NCBI GenBank assembly: GCA_019456145.1
Contig: VRUL01000016.1
Location: forward strand, 59,679-123,678
Source of the DNA: Planctomycetota bacterium
GTDB taxonomy: Bacteria > Planctomycetota > Phycisphaerae > Sedimentisphaerales > Anaerobacaceae
Length of the DNA: 64,000 nucleotides
Reading direction: 5' to 3'
A program made the translations under genes and the position numbers. This document shows, in pieces, positions 17,685 through 28,200 of this stretch. Positions within the stretch are counted from its first letter, which is position 1. The number at the start of each line of letters is the position of its first letter. The notes below the pieces were generated by a model. It made no database searches. It worked only from the letters and a program-made list of their open reading frames with translations, and was not told the origin of the DNA.

Positions 17685-20600
17685 CTATGCTACTGCAGCC
17701 GTCTCATCTTCCTCGTCAAACTTATCAAATCTGACGCTTATCTTCTTACTGACCCCCTTTGTTTGCATCGTTATCCCGAACAGAACATCAGCGATGCTCA
17801 TCGTACGTTTGGCGTGAGTGATTATTACAAACTGCGAATCCTTCTGAAATTCCCGCACCATCATATTGAACCGCTCATTGTTCGCCTCATCGAGAGCTGC
17901 GTCGATTTCATCGAGGAAGCAGAATGGTGACGGCCTCGTCTTGAAAATCGCAAACAGAAGTGATATGGCTGTCAGCGCCTTTTCCCCACCGCTGAGCAAT
18001 GAAATACTCCGGGTCTGCTTACCGGGCGGCCGCGCCATTATCTCCACCCCCGCCTCTAAGATATCTTCTGCTTCTTCGAGGAATATGTCTGCCTTGCCCC
18101 CGCCGAACAGCCTCCGGAAGACTTCCTGGAAATGCACCCTGATTTCTTCAAAAGTCTCCCTGAATTTCTCTCTGCTCTGTTTGTTAAGACGGTTTATCAA
18201 TTGTTCCAGTTGGGCCCGGCTTAAGTTCAGGTCTTCGACCTGTTTACTCAAAAACTCATATCGCTCCTCAAGGCTTTTCTGCTCATCTATAGCGTCGAGA
18301 TTAACATTGCCGAGCCGTTCGATTTTCGCGCGAAGCTCGGTCATTTCTCCTCGAACCTGCTCCCAGTCAACTTCACTCTGATTGTAATCTTCATAGGCCG
18401 TCGCCAAATCAATCTGCAATTCATCCTGCACCCTTTCAACCAGGTCCTGCACCTTGACTTCTAATTGGCCCGCTTCTATTCTTAGTTCGCTTATGGCCGC
18501 CTCTATCTCGCTTTTCTCTGCGCGCTTCTCTCGGACAAGCTGTTCGGTTTGTTTTTGTTCTTCGATCAGCTCCTCTACTTCTTTATGCAGCTTCGCCGTG
18601 CTCTCTTGCCTCTTTTCCTTTTCGACGTACAGCTCCGACACCGCCGCTTCGCTTTCAAGTATGTCCCTCGAAGCTTGTGCCAACTGCTCGCCGCAACTTC
18701 GTATTTCTGTCAGTGCCGACTCTGCTGCCGCCTGGCTCGCCTGCATCTGGCTTGTTATATGCCCGATTGTTTGTTTAAGTCCCTTACGTTGTTCGGTTAT
18801 CTGACCTAATGCGACCCTCAAATCCGTAAGTCGGCTCGATTCCTGCTCTAACTTCCCTCTTTGTTCGACGTACCTTGCTTCAAGCTCTTCTATACGCGCT
18901 GTACGCTGGCCGTTTACAGCCTCTAATTCATCCAGTTTCTGCTTGGAGTCGTATTCTTTTTGGACTGAATCTGAAATCTCAGTTTCCAGTTGGTCAATCT
19001 CACCGGTTATCAAGGGCTGCTCTACCCTGAGCCGTTGTATATTTTGCTCCAGAACGCTTATCTTGGAGTTGACCTGCATCTCTTCTGTATTGGCCTCATA
19101 AACGGCCGTCCGAAGGTCCTTGCACAGTTTCTCTAAATGTAAACTTGCCTGATTGTTTTTCTCGATTTGTTCTTCGAGCGTTTCAATCTCTGATGTCGTA
19201 TTGGCAATCGTTTGCTCTAATTGTCGCACTCGGCTCTTGCGGGATATCAGACCTGTTGTTTTCCCTAAGGGCCCAAGTTTTATCGAACCGTCCCCGCTCA
19301 GAAGTTCACCCGCAAGAGTTACAAATTTGTACTCCCCTCCTAATTCTCCTCCCAATTCAACCGCCGCGTCCATTGAGTCAACCACTATCGTTTTACCGAG
19401 CAGTTTCCACATTAAAGGTGCGTATTTGCTCTCGTACTTGACAAATTCGACAAGCCTGCCTTTCACGCAGGCCCATTTAGACAAATCATTTTTGTCAACG
19501 AAAGGCTCTGTCCTGTCAAGGCAAATGAAGTTCACTCTACCGTCGAGTTTTTCAATTGCCCCATCGGCACTGGTATCCGCCAGCAGTCTTCTTGTACTGT
19601 TGACCACTAATGCGTCTGTTTTGCTTTCGAGCCCGGCCTCGACTGCATTTGCATACTCGAAATCGGCCGCGACAATATCTGCCAGCACGCCTTCGACGTA
19701 ATCCAGCTTGTTATTTTCAACTGATCGGCTTTGCAATATGTTTTTAACTGCCGATGTAAGCCCCTCGCGCCTCTTCTCCATGTCCCGCAATATCGCCAAT
19801 TCACCGCTCAGGGTGCTTCGCGCCTCCCGGCTCGAAGCTAAACGCCTTTTGTCCACTGAGAGGAGATTGTTAGTTTCTTCTGTTTCTTTGCGCTTGGATT
19901 CCAGGTTCTCAGTCAATTCGCCTAACACTTTTTCGATATCGCTCAAGCGTATCCTGTGTTGTGCCTTTTCTGTAAGGAGTCTCTCGAGCTCTGTATTGGC
20001 CGAATCCGCTCTGCCGGAAAGACGTTCTTTCTGACTGGATAAATTGTTACGATAAACTGAGATACTCTGGATTTCGTTGTGAAGCTGCGCCGTCCTTCGA
20101 ACTATATCGATTACGCCTGATTTCTCATCTTCAAGATTTGCCTCTAATGAGGCGCATTCGGCGTTGATTGCCTGGACATCTTTTTGGATTTGCTCGGACG
20201 CTCCGCTCTTTGCTTCGAATCCCTCGTCACACTCTTGAAGCTCACGCTGCAGCCGCACTGAGTCCGTCTTAAAGAAGTTTTCCTGCCCCCTCAGCTTGTT
20301 AATTCTCTCACCTGCCGACTCTTTCCGTTGCTGCAGCTCGGTGACCCTCGCCTGCAAAAACTCTATTCGCTGAAGGCGCTGCTCAATCTTACTTTGAACA
20401 CCAACAAGCGAGTTATCTGTGCGGTTTAGTTTATTCTCTGTTTCTATGATCCTTCGTCCCAATTCGCTCATCAGGCTGTCTTCTCTGGCGACCTCCGCCG
20501 CTATTTTCTCGAACTGCCCCTGCACCTCTTCGAGCGCACTTTCCTTCTCGCTCAGTTGTGTCGTGTTCTTTGCGTATTCTGCCAACGAGTAGTTGACCTG

Positions 20601-21287
20601 CAGCTCCTTAAGCCTTTGCTTATATTTCAGGTAACTTCGCGCCTTGCCCGCCTGCAATTTCACACTCCGAAGCTGCTTGCCCACCTCACCCAGGATATCT
20701 GCAAGTCGCAGCAGATTTTGTTCCGTCCGTTCCAGCTTACGAAGTGCCTCTTTTTTGTGTGCTTTATATTTGCTTATACCTGCCGCATCTTCAAAGATGA
20801 CCCTTCGATCCATTTTCGATGCGTTTAATATCCGATCGATCTGTCCCTGCTCGAGAATCGAGTACGCCCGCGCCCCCACCCCGGTGTCCATAAACAATTC
20901 TCGAATATCTTTTAACCTGCAGACCTTGTTATTTATCCGGTAATCACTCTCACCGCTTTTGTATATCCTTCGTGTAATCTGCACCTCGTCGGTTTCCACC
21001 GCCAACTTTCCGTTTCCCATCCCGTCCGGATTGGAGATAACCAGGCTCACCTCCGCCATCCCAAGGGCTTTCCTGCTGCTGCTCCCGCTGAATATCACAT
21101 CAGACATCTGTCCGCCTCGCAGGCTTTTGGCGCTTTGTTCACCAAGAACCCACTTGATCGCATCGACGACATTGCTTTTACCGCACCCGTTGGGCCCCAC
21201 AATCGCCGTTATTGGCGAATCGAAACAAAATTCCGTCTTGTCTGCGAAGCTCTTGAATCCATTCAGAACGATTTTCTTCAGTCTCAT
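17685..21287 (-). CDS. smc: chromosome partition protein SMC
   Basis: 1200 residues, the standard length. Walker A G-P-N-G-C-G-K-S-N is at residues 31-39. Two long coiled-coil arms flank a globular hinge at about residues 510-680. The C-terminal head has the ABC signature LSGGEKALTAISLLFAIF and Walker B CFLDEIDAALDEAN. SMC with ScpA/ScpB compacts and segregates the chromosome through ATP-driven loop extrusion. scpA and scpB are not in the window. Start is ATG with AAGG upstream. The zinc-ribbon gene follows it closely. Confidence 0.97.
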   Translation of the reverse strand: MRLKKIVLNGFKSFADKTEFCFDSPITAIVGPNGCGKSNVVDAIKWVLGEQSAKSLRGGQMSDVIFSGSSSRKALGMAEVSLVISNPDGMGNGKLAVETDEVQITRRIYKSGESDYRINNKVCRLKDIRELFMDTGVGARAYSILEQGQIDRILNASKMDRRVIFEDAAGISKYKAHKKEALRKLERTEQNLLRLADILGEVGKQLRSVKLQAGKARSYLKYKQRLKELQVNYSLAEYAKNTTQLSEKESALEEVQGQFEKIAAEVAREDSLMSELGRRIIETENKLNRTDNSLVGVQSKIEQRLQRIEFLQARVTELQQRKESAGERINKLRGQENFFKTDSVRLQRELQECDEGFEAKSGASEQIQKDVQAINAECASLEANLEDEKSGVIDIVRRTAQLHNEIQSISVYRNNLSSQKERLSGRADSANTELERLLTEKAQHRIRLSDIEKVLGELTENLESKRKETEETNNLLSVDKRRLASSREARSTLSGELAILRDMEKRREGLTSAVKNILQSRSVENNKLDYVEGVLADIVAADFEYANAVEAGLESKTDALVVNSTRRLLADTSADGAIEKLDGRVNFICLDRTEPFVDKNDLSKWACVKGRLVEFVKYESKYAPLMWKLLGKTIVVDSMDAAVELGGELGGEYKFVTLAGELLSGDGSIKLGPLGKTTGLISRKSRVRQLEQTIANTTSEIETLEEQIEKNNQASLHLEKLCKDLRTAVYEANTEEMQVNSKISVLEQNIQRLRVEQPLITGEIDQLETEISDSVQKEYDSKQKLDELEAVNGQRTARIEELEARYVEQRGKLEQESSRLTDLRVALGQITEQRKGLKQTIGHITSQMQASQAAAESALTEIRSCGEQLAQASRDILESEAAVSELYVEKEKRQESTAKLHKEVEELIEEQKQTEQLVREKRAEKSEIEAAISELRIEAGQLEVKVQDLVERVQDELQIDLATAYEDYNQSEVDWEQVRGEMTELRAKIERLGNVNLDAIDEQKSLEERYEFLSKQVEDLNLSRAQLEQLINRLNKQSREKFRETFEEIRVHFQEVFRRLFGGGKADIFLEEAEDILEAGVEIMARPPGKQTRSISLLSGGEKALTAISLLFAIFKTRPSPFCFLDEIDAALDEANNERFNMMVREFQKDSQFVIITHAKRTMSIADVLFGITMQTKGVSKKISVRFDKFDEEDETAAVA

Positions 21288-21613
21288 GTTTTACCTTGCT
21301 GTAATGTCTTATAACTGGAATTACGTTGCCGGCGAACTCCATTTTTGGCCAACACGTACTTTTATTATCGGCCGGGCCCAGCCTTTTTCTTGACAATTAG
21401 ACCGCATATTTCATCCTTCAGGAGATATGCCTTTTTTGGGGCCTAAACTAACATATATACTACAAACACCCAGCCCCGCGTGCAATTAAGGAATTTAAAA
21501 AACCCGTTGAGTAAAGCAGGCCGGATACATACAAAACAAGAAAAATATCTATGAAGAGGCTGCAATCGCGGTGTTCACAGCCCTTTGGATAAAGATTTCA
21601 CCGATCTCCGGAG
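21288..21613. other. intergenic stretch upstream of smc
   Basis: This gap holds the 5' flank of smc and the 3' flank of a beta-helix gene. I see no supported frame, and no hairpin with T-run strong enough to call a terminator. Confidence 0.5.
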
Positions 21614-24600
21614 CTAACGCTTTTTGCGCCGGACCGTAACAGTCGCACTCTTTTCAGTTTCATTTCCATAGTCATCAACAGCCCGATAGGTTATAGTGTA
21701 TATCCTGTCGTCGCTCCGGTTGCGTTCGGCCCTTACATAAATAGAGCCATCATCGCTTATTTGAATATCATCAGCATTTCCATTACCTCTTGTATCACTT
21801 TCGTTCATCGAGATGCTCACAAGTGACACTTCCGGCGTCGCGTCGCAATTATCGATTAACGTCCAGGTCGGCGTTATCTTGACCATCTTCTTGTTCGGAG
21901 GCCACAAGACCGTTGGACTGATCGCCAATGTAAATTCAGGCGGCGTTATATCAACCACGGTTATCTTAACCTCGTTAGGCTCCGAATCTTCCATCCCGTC
22001 GTTAACGACTAATGTAATTACATAGTCACCAGGACAGCCGTCTTCTAAGGTGACCGTCGGAGTAGCTCCGCCTGCAGGACTCTCGATAAAAGGCCCAGTC
22101 CAGCTATATGTTAGTGTATCTCCATCAGCATCGTAAGACCCGCTGCCGTCTAATGTAACCTTTGTCTCCTCAGTGGTATTACACGCGCACTCGACAACCT
22201 GATCAGCCCCGGTTTCTGCAACTGGCCGAGTATTTTGAAACTCGTATGCTCCCATATCCACCGCAGAGCCTATAATACGCGGATTACTGTCGAGGTCTGT
22301 TTCGTTAGGCTCCGGTACATAATTCGGGTCCCCGGTATCAATACATGGCGAACCCACGAGCAAGTGAAGGTCACCAAAGTCGTCATTGCTTCCTATGCTC
22401 AAGAGCGCTCCGAAATTTGCCCTATTACCGACACCCCAACCGTCTCCTCCGTCATCGGGATTACGTTCGAACATAGGGTCGGAACCTGTGTTAGCCGAGC
22501 CTGCCCAAGTGCCTGTCCAGCCCTGGATGCAGCAGTAGTTAACGACCGGTATCCCGCCGTGAATCTGTGCTGACTCATCCATACCACCGCTATCACTGTT
22601 GTTGAAAAGAATGCAGTTGATCAGAAACAGACTGCTGCTCCCATCACGGTTGTATATACCACCACCGTAGAAAAGCCCCGCTATATTTGAAGAGAAAGAG
22701 CAATTGCTCAATTTTACACTGCTGAAGCTTACATATAAGGCACCTCCCTCCTCTCGAGCAAAGTTTCCGCTGAACGTGCAATTAGTCAATGTCACACTAC
22801 TGTCGTATATTCTCACTGCACCGCCATGTCTGCCGAAGTTTCCTTTGAACGTGCAATTGACTAACTTTGTACCGCTGCTTTTCCAGTTGAATATCGCAGC
22901 GGCGCTGCTGGTGACTGCGTTGCCGATAAACGTGCAGTTGATCAGCGTGGGGCTACAATAATCCCTGTTAGCCATTCCGCCGGCATAGCCTGCAGCGTTT
23001 TTGCTGAACGTGCAATTGATTACAGTGGGGCTGCCGTTGGTGTTGTACATACCGCCTCCACTGTCATCTGGATTGCCAAAGCCGTTTGCATAGCCAGCGG
23101 TAATAGTGAAGCCATCGAGCACCGCCGTTTCATCGGTTCCACTGCCGGTTACCACATGGTAGCTGTTCTCTTCATAGTTAACGAAGTTCGGCTCATCATT
23201 GCCTGCAAGGTCACCGCTGAGGATTGTTTCGTATGTATCGATATCCCATGCATTCGGGTCCGCTTCGCCAAAACCGGCGTAAGCGCCCTTAATAACCACT
23301 CCTTTAATAAGCTGGAACGTAGCTGCTCGAGCAACTGGAGAAGGAGGTGCCCCTAGCGGAGGTGGGACGTATCTGGTAGGCTTGTAAACGCCCTGCGCCA
23401 CCCGAATCTCCACAGGTTTCACAGAAGAATTGGCCCTGGCTAAGCCATCCTGTAAAGAGTTATAAGCATCCGCCCAATTTGAGCCGTCATTTGCACCAGT
23501 AGCATCGACATCGACAAAAATCGGGGCCGGCACAGTCGTAAAGCTCCACACATCACCCTGCCATATACCCGGAACCGGCCCAAAATCTTTCACCTCATCA
23601 ATCGCCCAGTAGTAAATCATCCCGGAAAATACGGGCCCGAGATTATAGGAGTTAGAATCAATACGCCCTTTGTATACGCTCGGCGCACGGCTCTCAACAA
23701 GGGCTTTATTTGTGCCCACATAAACATCGTGTTTGTCGGCGTAGTCGCCCGGACCCCACCTGAGAGTAACAGGTGACTCTACACTTACCTGACCATCACA
23801 AGGGTCGGGATCATGCGCCAACAACTGCGCAAAAGGAGACAGCCTGTTGCCGGCAATTACCGCAGATCCACTGCCATATATAGGCGCCTGCGGCTGGTCA
23901 GGACCCTGCCAGGCTACCATACAATGATCACCTGCGTAATCTTCTTTCCATCGTGCCATGATGTAGTATTTCTGGCCGCCAACAAGCGAGATGGGAACAG
24001 ATTGCTGGTTGGGATTGTCTGTACCAGTCTGATTGTACCAGTCAAACCAAATGGCCCAGCCATTGATGTAGGCGATACGCACCTTGTTCGCCGGAGTATG
24101 GTCCGTACTCAAAAACAGCTCGCTGCTGTCGTCGCTGCACAACCAGAAGATATAGTCGCCCGACTTTGCAGGATGAAGCCACCCATGAATCTGGCCTCCA
24201 TAGTCGTCGCCAAAAGCGATGCCCGAATTAAACGACGTTAACATTCTTATCTCGTCCGGATTGTCCGGATAGCGGGGATCGTTCAGAAGGTCGCTTACAG
24301 CGTCACCAGCGATTCCCCACCACAAGTCCTCTCTGATTGTTCCGACGCCTTCCGGAATAGTAGTAAAGCACCAGACATCGCCTCTGTAATATGTACCGCC
24401 GCCGATGGGAAAGGGCATCCGACCGGAAACCTCATCCACCCGCCAGTAGTACTTAACTCCCAGGATCAATCCCGTTACTAATAAGCTCGCTTCCGTCGTA
24501 GTACCAAGAAATTCTGGCGGAGGAACTGTGAAATCGAACTCGACAAGTTCAACACTGTCTAAGTCCGTGCCGAGGTAAACATCGTGCTCCCCCGCCTCGA

Positions 24601-25132
24601 AACCAGGCGCCCAGGAAAGAAGCACATCGGTTTCTACGAATATGGCCTCATTAGGAGGATTGGGCGAAGAGGCCTTAAACCCCTGAATAGTAAACTCCCA
24701 TACATCGCCCGCCAACGTATTGCCCTCAGCATCAGTCTCATCGACACTCCAGTAGTACTTCGTGCTTCGAACAAGACTCTCAATAGCTGGCGGAACTAAA
24801 GGCAGGCCTACATAATACCGGTGTGGCATTGTTGGGTACGGTGGTGGGCCGAGGTTTGCGTCCTGGACACGGCCCGCAACCTCACTGTAATCATCGCTGA
24901 AGTACCCCGTGTGCCTGACCGCAGTCGCCCCGGGGATGAAATCAAGCGAAGTATATATGTGGGTCAATGAAGGTGAGGAAGGATAAATGTCACCACTAAT
25001 CACGGCACCATCATAAGGATAGTCAGGCTGCGCCTGTCCGTATACAGTAGTAACGTTCCACACCGCCCCTGTCGCTGCCAGCATGAGCGCAAAAATCGCC
25101 TGCCGGACCTTAAAATTCGTCTTACTGTTCAT
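21614..25132 (-). CDS. giant secreted protein: PA14, parallel beta-helix and PKD-type domains
   Basis: 1172 residues with a signal peptide (about 1-33). Domain order: two or three fibronectin-like modules marked by HDVYLGT and YYWRVDEV (about 60-280 and 460-550); a PA14-type module (about 270-430) with GWLHPAKSGDYIFWLCSDD; a parallel beta-helix (about 550-960) built from repeats around NCTFSGN and GGGMYN, opening with VDVDATGANDGSNWADAY; and a C-terminal PKD-like module (SGSYDADGDTLTYSW) plus a final beta domain. Such proteins are surface or secreted polysaccharide binders or lyases. No PEP-CTERM or sorting signal is seen at the basic C-terminus. It shares a leader element with the next gene. 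Confidence 0.82.
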   Translation of the reverse strand: MNSKTNFKVRQAIFALMLAATGAVWNVTTVYGQAQPDYPYDGAVISGDIYPSSPSLTHIYTSLDFIPGATAVRHTGYFSDDYSEVAGRVQDANLGPPPYPTMPHRYYVGLPLVPPAIESLVRSTKYYWSVDETDAEGNTLAGDVWEFTIQGFKASSPNPPNEAIFVETDVLLSWAPGFEAGEHDVYLGTDLDSVELVEFDFTVPPPEFLGTTTEASLLVTGLILGVKYYWRVDEVSGRMPFPIGGGTYYRGDVWCFTTIPEGVGTIREDLWWGIAGDAVSDLLNDPRYPDNPDEIRMLTSFNSGIAFGDDYGGQIHGWLHPAKSGDYIFWLCSDDSSELFLSTDHTPANKVRIAYINGWAIWFDWYNQTGTDNPNQQSVPISLVGGQKYYIMARWKEDYAGDHCMVAWQGPDQPQAPIYGSGSAVIAGNRLSPFAQLLAHDPDPCDGQVSVESPVTLRWGPGDYADKHDVYVGTNKALVESRAPSVYKGRIDSNSYNLGPVFSGMIYYWAIDEVKDFGPVPGIWQGDVWSFTTVPAPIFVDVDATGANDGSNWADAYNSLQDGLARANSSVKPVEIRVAQGVYKPTRYVPPPLGAPPSPVARAATFQLIKGVVIKGAYAGFGEADPNAWDIDTYETILSGDLAGNDEPNFVNYEENSYHVVTGSGTDETAVLDGFTITAGYANGFGNPDDSGGGMYNTNGSPTVINCTFSKNAAGYAGGMANRDYCSPTLINCTFIGNAVTSSAAAIFNWKSSGTKLVNCTFKGNFGRHGGAVRIYDSSVTLTNCTFSGNFAREEGGALYVSFSSVKLSNCSFSSNIAGLFYGGGIYNRDGSSSLFLINCILFNNSDSGGMDESAQIHGGIPVVNYCCIQGWTGTWAGSANTGSDPMFERNPDDGGDGWGVGNRANFGALLSIGSNDDFGDLHLLVGSPCIDTGDPNYVPEPNETDLDSNPRIIGSAVDMGAYEFQNTRPVAETGADQVVECACNTTEETKVTLDGSGSYDADGDTLTYSWTGPFIESPAGGATPTVTLEDGCPGDYVITLVVNDGMEDSEPNEVKITVVDITPPEFTLAISPTVLWPPNKKMVKITPTWTLIDNCDATPEVSLVSISMNESDTRGNGNADDIQISDDGSIYVRAERNRSDDRIYTITYRAVDDYGNETEKSATVTVRRKKR

Positions 25133-25158
25133 TTTAGTTCTCCCTTTCGAAAATCTAA

Positions 25159-25199
25159 GATAAATATATTATGACCGTACAGGCAACACACCTATACTT
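25159..25199 (-). promoter_or_regulatory. conserved leader element, copy 1
   Basis: About 40 bp containing GATAAATATATTATGAC, then GTACAGGCAAC and CACC (plus-strand reading), located 26 bp before the start codon of the 1172-residue beta-helix gene. The same element lies at the same distance before the 1303-residue beta-helix gene. It may hold the promoter -10 region (TAATAT on the minus strand) or an operator. Confidence 0.5.
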
Positions 25200-25234
25200 T
25201 CAAACTCTAAGCAACATATTCTTTTTCAAAACTA

Positions 25235-28200
25235 CTACTTATCTGCTTTTTGTCTGCCTTTGTCTACTACTCTGATTGCATCTGTGGCCTCGAATACAGT
25301 GCCATCGGCCAATCGGCCGGTGATTGTCAACTCAATATCACCAGCGTTGAGAATGGTCCGCAACTCTGAGCGGTCGAAATTAGCAATCGCAACTTGCTGT
25401 TGTTCATTGACCGAAAATGGCTCGGCTTTGATTTCCTTATTGAGAAACTCAAGGAAAACGCTGTTGGGATCGATATCAGCGACGTTATAGTCTCCCGGAA
25501 GCCAGAGAAAGGCCGCAATCCAGATGCCTTTACTCTTGAGATTTATGGTACGCGGCACAATCCTGACCTCGGCCTGCATAAGGGGACTATAACTGTATTC
25601 GTAAGCGCCCATATCGATTCGGCTGCCGATTACACGCGGCCTGCCGTCAAGGTCTGTTTCGTTCGGTTCGGGCACATAATTCGGGTCACCGGCATCGATA
25701 CACGGCGAATCCGGCAGCAGATGATAATCACCATCAACCCACACTCCATTGGCATCGTCCCAATACCCCGGCTCAACAAAGCAGGGATCAGCATTTATGT
25801 TGCCTTCACCTGGCCAGCCACTCTCAACGTCACTGTATGTAATCGCGATTGTTGACTCATCATTGTTCCATATCTCGCCACCACCATCCCAGAGGATACA
25901 GTTGGTTATCTGAATATTAATGGGATCTTGATTTGGGTAAGAATCAAAACCCAGAGCGTTTCCATTGATTGCTGCATTTGCAGCAAATGTGCAGTTGACT
26001 ACCATCGGGCTGCTGTGGAAGTTCATCATCCCACCTCCATTGGAGTTAGCCGAGTTTCTGTTAAATGTGCATCCGGTGGTTACCAGGCTGCTTTCGCTGC
26101 TGTAAATCCCACCTCCGCCGCCACTGAGGCCTGCAGATGCGATATTATTACTTAACGCATAGTCGGTAAACATCGGGCGGTCACTCAAGATTGTCAGTGG
26201 AAGCCCAGGTGGTGGCGGCCACCCCTTATTTGTCGAGTTTCCGCTGAATGTGCAATTGGTAAGAGTTAAGCTGCTTTCATTATTGCACATCCCGCCACCC
26301 TTGTCGTTTGCCGTATTCCGGATGAACGTACAATTCGCTAATGTCGGGCTGCTGCGATTGTTGTACATGCCACCGCCGTATTCGTGGGCTGAATTTTTGA
26401 TGAATTTGCAGTTTGTCAGGGTTGCGTTGCTCTCGAAGCAGTAGATTCCGCCCCCTTTCCCCCTCCAGCCGGGTAGAGGTGGCAGATTATTGATATGGAC
26501 TTCACCGTCGTCGTTGACCATTGAGCTTCTATTTTCGTGTGGTGTCAAGGTGCTAAACTGTCCCCCGTACCAGTATTGGGCCGTATTATCACGGAAGGTG
26601 CAGTTGGTTATGGTCGGGTGGCTGCTTACACAGTAGATTCCGCCGCCGTAGTAGGGGGCGTAACCATTTCTGATCGTAAGCCCGGATAGGACCGAATCTG
26701 CTTCTTCACCGCTGTGGAAATAGAAGCCTCGATGTGTATCTTCTTCTGTGCCATTGCAGTCGATGATTGTTGCTGCGACAGTATTTGGATCATTCGGGTA
26801 GACGCTTCGGACGGTAATGGCTTTTCCATGGAAGTCAATGTCACGGTTGCCATCACCGGTGTAGGTACCAATTGCGACAATAATTATGGCCCCGTCAAAC
26901 GCATAATCGATGGCTTCCTGAATAGTCGTGTGTTCTGATGGTACATGTAATTTGCCACTCTCATAGACGAACAAGCTTACCGGAACCATCCAAGGGCTAT
27001 TAACGGCCCCATCCGCCATTATCCTGAATTCATAGTTGTATGCGCCCGGCTGCAGCCTGGTGATGTCTACTGTCACTTTTACTTCATTAATCTCTCCAAT
27101 AGAAGTTCCATGCTTTGGGTACACCTCAAGCCAGGGGCAATTCTCGGAAATCCTCCAATGCATTGTGCCGGAACCGGTATTTCGAATTGTCAAAATCTGT
27201 GAGTTTGAATTGTGTATATCTGCATATAGATGAAATTGAAATTTAGTGGGCCAAATTCTAAGAATTGGCGTTAACGTTGAGGTGAATTCGTCTATGCCCA
27301 TATCGATTCGGCCGCCCATCACCCGCGGTTCGCCATCGACATCCATCTCTCCAAAATAAGGCACGAAATTTGGGTCACCGGCGTCGATGCAAGGAGAGCC
27401 GGTCGATAAATGATAGTTGCCGGCAGCCGGATCGACAAAGAGAGGGTCGGCGACTATGTTGCCTTCTCCGGGCCAGCCGCTTTGTACATCGCTATATGTT
27501 ATAATAGTGGAGCCACTGCGGCTCCATATTTCGTTGCCACCATCCCACAAGATGCAGTTGGCCAGGGTAGATCTGCCCGAGTAGTCGTATATCCCGCTGC
27601 CATAGTCTGCTGAGTTACCGGTGAATGTGCAATTTGTCACGATAGGCCAGCCCCAGCCGTTGTATATACCGCTGCCTGAGTCTGCCAAGTTGCCGCTGAA
27701 GGTGCAATTTGTCACGGTAGGCTTGCCCCAGTCGTTGTATATACCGCTGCCTGAATCTGCTGAGTTGCTGGTGAAGGTGCAGTTAGTCAGCATGGCGCTG
27801 GCTCCTTTGTTGTAGATTCCGCCTCCTATGTTCGCGGAATTTCCGCTAATGATGCAATTGGTTAACAACGGGCTGCTCTCCGGCATAGGACCACTTACTC
27901 CTACTGGATACGATGGAGCCCGACAAAAGATTGCTCCACCATATTTGGCCGAATTGTTGCTGAATATACAGTTTGTCAATTTTGGGTCTCTTTTGTTGAT
28001 AGCGGGTATGTATATGTATATACCCCCGCCGTTACCTTGTGTAGCCATGTTGCCGCTGAAGGTACAGAAGGATAACGTTGGGTTGCCGGAGTCGATATGC
28101 ATCCCGCCGCCATAGTATCTTGCCAGATTGCTACTGAATATACAGTTAGTCAGCGTAGGACTGCCTTGTAGGTTGCACATGCCCCCTCCGTAGAAGTATG

